From Candidatus Krumholzibacteriia bacterium (GTDB lineage: Bacteria > Krumholzibacteriota > Krumholzibacteriia > LZORAL124-64-63), in assembly GCA_016744275.1 (NCBI GenBank), contig JADGEP010000093.1, positions 1-11,055 on the forward strand: a stretch of 11,055 nt of DNA. Reading direction: 5' to 3'. Numbering within the stretch: the first letter of the stretch is position 1; every line of letters starts with the position of its first letter. The position numbers were made by a program, and so were the translations under genes. A model generated the notes under the pieces. That model saw nothing but the letters and a program-made list of their open reading frames with translations. It was not told the origin of the DNA and made no database searches. Positions 6,875 through 11,055 of the stretch are shown one piece after another.

Positions 6875-7360
6875 ATGCTTCCGTTGCTGAACGGATCCAG
6901 CTATGATCGAGAGGTTCACCAAACCGGTGCCTCACACCCGCGAAAAAGTGCACAGCCCCTGGGGGCCCTGCTGATTCGACCGACACTAAAAATTGCCGGC
7001 GGGTTCATCACGGTCAGCCGTTTGGACCAGGGCCTGAACGAATCCGGTGTGCGCAAATTGGATGTCACCGGGGCTCCCGATCACGAGTGGCCGGGGTTGT
7101 TCAAACTGATCGAAAAGGAGCTGGCCAATGGTCAGTTGCAGTTCATTCTCGATTTGCAAAAAGTGCCATGGATGAATTCGCGCGGACTCGGGCGCCTGAT
7201 CGAAATGTGGAAACTGATCAACGAAGCAGGTGGCCAGGCCGTGCTGGTCTGTGCGCCCGGACGAATCCTCACCATTCTGGAAATATCCCAGGTCAGCCTC
7301 ATCATGAATCCAGTGCTGACCCTCGAAGAAGCCATGCAGGCCCTCGACAAGAAGTCCTAG
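6875..7360 (+). CDS. STAS-domain protein (anti-sigma factor antagonist-like)
   Basis: A 161-residue protein whose residues about 38-155 form a STAS domain as in SpoIIAA/RsbV anti-sigma antagonists. FILDLQKVPWMNSRGLGRLI matches the core strand and helix, with S102 at the position phosphorylated in that family (usually DSSGLG, here MNSRGLG). AVLVCAPGRILTILEISQV and the ending LTLEEAMQAL are also typical. Such proteins bind a partner kinase or anti-sigma factor when unphosphorylated, but no HATPase kinase, phosphatase or sigma factor gene is within the window, so the partner is elsewhere. The first 37 residues (SSYDREVHQTGASH...) are not part of the fold and the ribosome site is poor, so the true start may be different; ATG 6875 is the only ATG before the domain. 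Its stop codon overlaps the stop of the convergent transporter gene. Confidence 0.85.
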   Translation: MLPLLNGSSYDREVHQTGASHPRKSAQPLGALLIRPTLKIAGGFITVSRLDQGLNESGVRKLDVTGAPDHEWPGLFKLIEKELANGQLQFILDLQKVPWMNSRGLGRLIEMWKLINEAGGQAVLVCAPGRILTILEISQVSLIMNPVLTLEEAMQALDKKS

Positions 7361-8280
7361 CGAAGAAACAACAGGGCCCCGCCAATCACCGCCGCCACTA
7401 TGCCTGCCATGCTCAGGATGCTGGGCCGATCGCGGTAAACCAACCAGGCCGGAATCACCACAAAAATGGGCACCATCCCCAGTAAAACCTGGGCGATGCC
7501 AGCGTCCGTATTGCGGATGGCGACCAAAGAGACCCACACGGAAATGTAAGGCCCCATGAGGATGGCAACGACCAAGGCCCCAACGCCACGGCGGTCCTGC
7601 AGGCGCCGCCGGATATCGGCCAGATTCTGGCGGGGCAAGACGACCAGCCAATAGCAGACCGTAGCCCAGAAGATGCGGATCAGGGTGGCGCCCAAGGGAT
7701 CCAGGCCGGTGCCGCCAGTGGTGGTTCCCATCATGCCCATCTTGGCCAAGACACTGCCCAGTCCCTGGCCCAGAGAGCCCACCAACGCCAGCATGATTCC
7801 CAATCTGAAAACTGATTTTTCCAAGGTGCCAAAGGTTCCGGTGCCCGTGCGGGCACTGTTGGCGGTGATGACCCCACCGATGATCAGGGTAATGCCGAGC
7901 AGGGCCCACAGGGCAAGGCGTTCGCCCAAGACGGACCAGGCCACGATGACGGTGAATACCGGAGCCAGTGCCATCATGGTCATGCTGCGCCGCGGGCCAA
8001 TCAAGGTGAAGGCCTTAAACAGGGCCGAGTCTCCGATGGCCAGGCCAACCACTCCACTCAGGCCAATCCACAACTGATCCTGCAGGGCCACATCGGCGGG
8101 CCACCAGGTGCCGGTGACAACGCGGTGAGTGACGGTGAGACACAGAGCCGCACCAGGCAAGCGGAAGAGGTTGACGATGGTGACGCCAAGTCGGCGTCCG
8201 GCGGTGGTGAAGAAGATGCTGGTCCAGGAGAAGATGAAGGCCGCCAGCAGGGCCATGATTTCGCCGTAGTGGTTGTTCAA
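7357..8280 (-). CDS. EamA/DMT-family membrane transporter
   Basis: A 307-residue inner-membrane protein of the drug/metabolite transporter superfamily, a probable exporter or permease for a small metabolite. About ten hydrophobic helices are arranged as two EamA halves. The first ends with APVFTVIVAWSVLGERLALWALLGI near 106-130, the second with LGMVPIFVVIPAWLVYRDRPSILSMAGI near 267-294; the proline followed by a helix and an E/D-R turn is the EamA signature. TTG 8280 is taken as start: the family usually begins a few residues before GEIMALLAAFIFSW, and an AGG-containing site lies about eight bases upstream. ATG 8256 is the alternative and would trim the first helix slightly. It follows the decarboxylase gene by 27 bp in the same operon, which makes the decarboxylase product or a related amine a candidate substrate (inference). 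The stop overlaps the STAS stop by four bases (CTAG). Confidence 0.88.
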   Translation of the reverse strand: MNNHYGEIMALLAAFIFSWTSIFFTTAGRRLGVTIVNLFRLPGAALCLTVTHRVVTGTWWPADVALQDQLWIGLSGVVGLAIGDSALFKAFTLIGPRRSMTMMALAPVFTVIVAWSVLGERLALWALLGITLIIGGVITANSARTGTGTFGTLEKSVFRLGIMLALVGSLGQGLGSVLAKMGMMGTTTGGTGLDPLGATLIRIFWATVCYWLVVLPRQNLADIRRRLQDRRGVGALVVAILMGPYISVWVSLVAIRNTDAGIAQVLLGMVPIFVVIPAWLVYRDRPSILSMAGIVAAVIGGALLFLR

Positions 8281-8307
8281 CTGAGGGCCTGTCCAGGTTG
8301 CAATGCG

Positions 8308-9450
8308 CTAGTCAATATAGACGAATTTGGGCGGCTCAAAGCCATTAAAGCGAGTGGCTTCGCTGAATGTGTAAGCGCCCATGCTGCCGGCAATCAACAG
8401 GTCATCCAGATGCATCTCCGGCAACGTGACCGGTGCGATGTTGCCCTTTGCGTCTCGCGAAAACACATCGATGGAATCACAGGTCGGCCCGGCCAACACA
8501 TAGGGCGTAGGCGGGCCCGAGGTGTTGCTGCGCAAGGGGTACTGAGCCTGATACAGCAGGACCTCCAGAAAGCTGCCATAGGTTCCATCGTCAAAATACA
8601 ACCAGTTCTGGCCCTGCCGGAGTGATTCGCTGATCACCTTGGTGACGAGAATCATGGCGTCGCCGACGATGGCGCGCCCCGGTTCGGCAACCAGTCTGGT
8701 ATCGGTGCCAAACAGGCGATGGAAGTGCGAAGTGATGACTTTGCAAGTGGCATCGATGTCGATGGCTTCGTTGCCATAGCGCACCGGAAAACCACCGCCA
8801 ATGTCGACCGTTTCGAGTTCCATGCCAGCGGCATGTGACGCGTCAAAAACCTCGCGTGTCGTTTCCAGGGCTTCGACCCAGCGGCGGTTGTCGAGGCACT
8901 GGCTGCCAACATGGAAGCTGATACCAGCGGGAACAAGGCCGGCTTCGCGGGCGGCCTTCAACAAAGCAACGGCCTGATCAGGTGTGGCGCCAAACTTTTC
9001 ACTCAGGTGGGCCACGCTGCCATGGTTGGACACTGCCAGTCGCAGGTGAACCTTGGTGCCGGGGGCATGACGGGCGATCTGGGTGATCTCCGAAGGGTTG
9101 TCGAAGGTGAAGTCGTCCAGGCCGACACTGGTGGCGTAGGCGATGTGTCGTGGGTCTTTGACTGTGTCCGCAAAAATGAGGTCGCGCTGGGGGTTGGCCC
9201 CGGCATTGATGGCCGCCTGAATCTCCCCTTTTGAAGCCACGTCAAAGCCTGCCCCGGCGGCCTTAAGAGTCTCCAGAATGCCAGCGTGGGGGTTGGCCTT
9301 GGTGGCGTAGAATATTTTGGCCGCAGGCAAACCGTTGTTCAGCCGTTCGAAGTTTTCGACAATCTGTTGGCGGCTGACAATGTACAACGGCGTGCCGTGG
9401 GCCCGGACGAGGTCCTGGATTTGACTGAGCGAGAGGTCGTTGGGATTCAT
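8308..9450 (-). CDS. Fold-III PLP amino-acid decarboxylase, ornithine/lysine group
   Basis: A 380-residue enzyme of the eukaryotic-type ornithine / lysine / arginine decarboxylase and DAP decarboxylase family; it removes CO2 from a basic amino acid to give a di- or polyamine. Seen: YATKANP with the PLP lysine K51, GFDVASKGEI, FTFDNPSEI, SFHVGSQ with H180, DIGGGFP at 216-222, EPGR at 256-259, FDDGTYGSF, GPTCDSID with active-site C324 and D325, and GAYTFSEATRFNGF with Y360 and N369. These match ODC order and spacing. CDS (not G) after the Cys and the GAYT motif favour ODC/LDC over DAP decarboxylase. However LYDH, whose Asp binds the substrate side-chain amine in ODC, is LYQA here (Q301), so the substrate is uncertain. 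Overlaps the deacetylase start by 4 bp (ATGA), indicating translational coupling. Confidence 0.92.
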   Translation of the reverse strand: MNPNDLSLSQIQDLVRAHGTPLYIVSRQQIVENFERLNNGLPAAKIFYATKANPHAGILETLKAAGAGFDVASKGEIQAAINAGANPQRDLIFADTVKDPRHIAYATSVGLDDFTFDNPSEITQIARHAPGTKVHLRLAVSNHGSVAHLSEKFGATPDQAVALLKAAREAGLVPAGISFHVGSQCLDNRRWVEALETTREVFDASHAAGMELETVDIGGGFPVRYGNEAIDIDATCKVITSHFHRLFGTDTRLVAEPGRAIVGDAMILVTKVISESLRQGQNWLYFDDGTYGSFLEVLLYQAQYPLRSNTSGPPTPYVLAGPTCDSIDVFSRDAKGNIAPVTLPEMHLDDLLIAGSMGAYTFSEATRFNGFEPPKFVYID

Positions 9451-10133
9451 GCCGGGTCCTTGGTGTTTGTGGCCAGGGCCATCAGGCCGCTGAGGGTGGG
9501 AAAGGTGTAGCCTTGGGCCAACAGCTCATCAGTGAAGGTGTCGATGGCCCGCAGTGATTGTTGCCGACTGGCGCCAATGCGCCATCCGCCGTCGTGCAGG
9601 ATGATGATGGCGCCGGGTTCGAGCCGTCGCCGCAATCGTCGCAGAATCACTTCAACTCCAGGTTGCCGAGAGTCTTGCGGGTGGATACTGCCGATCACCG
9701 GTTCGTAACCATGTTCGCGGACCACTTTCAACATCCGGTCGTTGATCCAGCCCATGGGTGGGCGCATGAAGCGCGGCCTCTCGCCGGTCACGTCCTGCAC
9801 CAGTTTGCCACACACTTTCAGCTCGCGCGCGACCAGGGCATCGGGCAAGGCCGACAAGGGCACATGGTGGTCGCCGTGGTTGCCGATTTCATGTCCGGCC
9901 GCATGAGTGCGGGCCAGGATGTCGCGATACCGGCGCACCCGGCGTCCGACCACAAAGAAGGTGGCCTGCAGGCCCTTGGCCGTCAGCATGTCCAGCAACC
10001 ATGGGGTGTGCCGGGGATGAGGGCCGTCGTCGAAGGTCAGGGCCACAGCCTTGTGCTCGGTCGCCACCTGGCAGAGCAGGCGCCGGGAGAGGTACTCCCG
10101 TACCGACGGCACGTCCAGCAGGCTGGGGCTCAT
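9447..10133 (-). CDS. NodB-type polysaccharide deacetylase (CE4)
   Basis: A 228-residue metal-dependent deacetylase that removes acetyl groups from N-acetylated sugars of glycans or glycolipids. CE4 motifs are present in order: TFDDGPH at 33-39 with catalytic base D35 and metal ligand D36, then H86 and H90 in NHGDHH (H-x3-H), RPPMGWIN at 124-131 (usually RPPYG), and IILHDGG with H180 near the C-terminus. No signal peptide or membrane helix is seen, so it acts in the cytoplasm or is released by another route; a lipid-linked or nucleotide-sugar substrate on the inner face is possible. Its 4-bp overlaps with both neighbours place it firmly in the operon after the acyltransferase, which supports a lipid- or envelope-glycan substrate (inference). 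Confidence 0.92.
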   Translation of the reverse strand: MSPSLLDVPSVREYLSRRLLCQVATEHKAVALTFDDGPHPRHTPWLLDMLTAKGLQATFFVVGRRVRRYRDILARTHAAGHEIGNHGDHHVPLSALPDALVARELKVCGKLVQDVTGERPRFMRPPMGWINDRMLKVVREHGYEPVIGSIHPQDSRQPGVEVILRRLRRRLEPGAIIILHDGGWRIGASRQQSLRAIDTFTDELLAQGYTFPTLSGLMALATNTKDPA

Positions 10134-11055
10134 GAATTCTCCTCGGTGGCTGCCGGTTGCAGGGAGGCCATGTACTCGGCCATGGCGGCGTCCAGTTCCT
10201 TGATCAGGGCTCGGCGTTGGCGGCGCAGGTCATTGATGCGCAAACCGTGCATCAGTTCCAGCCAGGCAAAGCGCAGCATCTGGCGTCGCCGGGAAAGATA
10301 GCGAAAATATCCCCGCGCGAACAGGCCCGCCGCCGGCAGAGCCAAAACCAGGACGCTGGTGCCGATGGTGCTCAAGGGCCCCCAGGCCGTGCGGAATATC
10401 CACACATACCATGGGATGAAAAACAGGCAGCCGAGGATGAATTGGGTGAAGTGGATTTTGGTGCGGTCGGCGGCCAGACGTTTGGTCAGCAGCCCCGTCA
10501 GTTTGTAGGGCAGGTAGTTGCCCAGAAACCCCAGCAGTGCCCAGGGCAGGCCGGCCAATCCCATGACCAGGATGCGGCCCATTTCCTTGCGCATGCCGGG
10601 CCCTTGCTCTTGGCGCAACATGTCATCTTTCAATTTCATCACTTTGCACATGGCGTGGTAACGGCGCAGGCGCAACGAAAGGCCCCAGAGAACTTCCGGG
10701 TTGGTGGCTTGGAAGTAGTCCAGGGCTCGGCCAAACTCCCGGCTCACGGTCTGACTTTTTTCGAATTCCGTACGCCCGGGAATAATGACTTCATCGCGGC
10801 GCAGCAATTCGGTGCGGTATATTTCCTCGACGTCGCGCACCAATTGTTCGGATTCCGATTCTTTCACGTTGACGACCTGCTCTTGCAGAGACATCTGCAG
10901 GTCGGCAGTCAAAGCCACGCCGGCAGCGACGGCATCTGCTGCAAATGCTTGTTGGTGGGTGGCGGCCTGCAGCGGGGGGCCAAAGCGGATCAGGACCCGG
11001 CTGCGAAAGCGGTTGGCGCTCTCGAAATTTAATCCCACCGGGATGATCTGCACAC
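10130..11055 (-). CDS. PlsC-like glycerophosphate acyltransferase, N-terminal part missing (window edge)
   Basis: The C-terminal 307-308 codons of a larger protein; the start is right of 11055. The first residues, VQIIPVGLNFESANRFRSRV then LIRFGPPL, match the end of the PlsC acyltransferase domain (IVPVGLNY ... FRS ... V.FG.P), so the catalytic HxxxxD motif must lie outside. After a roughly 125-residue helical, charged linker there are hydrophobic segments at about 161-180 (LGFLGNYLPYKLTGLL follows), 203-221 and 228-247, then a basic helical tail ending in ATEENS. A PlsC domain followed by LPYKLT and two to three membrane segments is characteristic of a long 1-acyl-glycerol-phosphate / glycerol-3-phosphate acyltransferase group. 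It transfers a fatty acyl chain to a glycerol-phosphate or related acceptor at the inner membrane. Its stop overlaps the deacetylase start by 4 bp. Confidence 0.82.
   Translation of the reverse strand, partial: VQIIPVGLNFESANRFRSRVLIRFGPPLQAATHQQAFAADAVAAGVALTADLQMSLQEQVVNVKESESEQLVRDVEEIYRTELLRRDEVIIPGRTEFEKSQTVSREFGRALDYFQATNPEVLWGLSLRLRRYHAMCKVMKLKDDMLRQEQGPGMRKEMGRILVMGLAGLPWALLGFLGNYLPYKLTGLLTKRLAADRTKIHFTQFILGCLFFIPWYVWIFRTAWGPLSTIGTSVLVLALPAAGLFARGYFRYLSRRRQMLRFAWLELMHGLRINDLRRQRRALIKELDAAMAEYMASLQPAATEENS

Noticed and set aside
6126..6986. Long open frame (286 codons) on the - strand across the Cys-rich gene
   Set aside because: Its product is an artefact-like Ala/Ser/Leu-rich sequence mirroring the Ala/Lys/Cys codons of the + strand gene. 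The + strand frame has a signal peptide, ribosome site and terminator.
9558..11032. Open frames on the + strand (9558-10301 and 10157-11032)
   Set aside because: Shadows of the deacetylase and acyltransferase genes, whose family motifs are clear on the - strand.

Overview
The window is ordinary protein-coding bacterial DNA with moderately high GC. It carries ten genes, two of them cut by the window ends. There are no RNA genes, CRISPR arrays, insertion sequences, phage genes or integration sites that I can see. Several products have Sec-type signal peptides and the surface-directed enzymes look periplasmic or envelope-bound, so a Gram-negative bacterium is likely. No marker fixes the phylum. 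The divergent transketolase, the DUF5362-like membrane protein and the orphan secreted proteins would fit a little-studied lineage (for example in the FCB superphylum), but this is a guess.

Left part (1-4316): a divergent transketolase runs leftward off the window. After about 250 bp a small DUF5362-like two-helix membrane protein runs rightward. It meets, stop codon to stop codon, a leftward gene for a secreted protein built of three repeats of an unrecognised beta-rich module. Next, also leftward, is a DEDDh-type 3'-5' exonuclease.

Middle part (4317-7360): a small exported helical protein with a near-perfect Shine-Dalgarno site runs rightward and converges on an exported metallo-beta-lactamase-fold hydrolase with a His-rich tail. 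A hairpin plus T-run terminator for the hydrolase lies between them. The hydrolase is divergent from a secreted Cys/Ala/Lys-rich repeat protein with 16 cysteines, the most unusual product here, which is followed by a strong terminator. A stand-alone STAS-domain protein follows.

Right part (7357-11055): four leftward genes form a tight operon. In transcription order they are a PlsC-like acyltransferase (N-terminus outside the window), a NodB-type polysaccharide deacetylase, a fold-III PLP amino-acid decarboxylase of the ornithine/lysine group, and an EamA/DMT-family transporter. The first three are joined by 4-bp ATGA overlaps and the transporter follows after 27 bp. This suggests coordinated envelope-lipid or glycan modification together with production, and perhaps export, of an amine; that link is inference. 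The decarboxylase has Gln where ornithine decarboxylases carry a key substrate-binding Asp.

I found no convincing new multi-gene system. The best leads are the Cys-rich repeat protein and its metal-themed divergent neighbour, the altered decarboxylase in its operon, and the repeat-module secreted protein.
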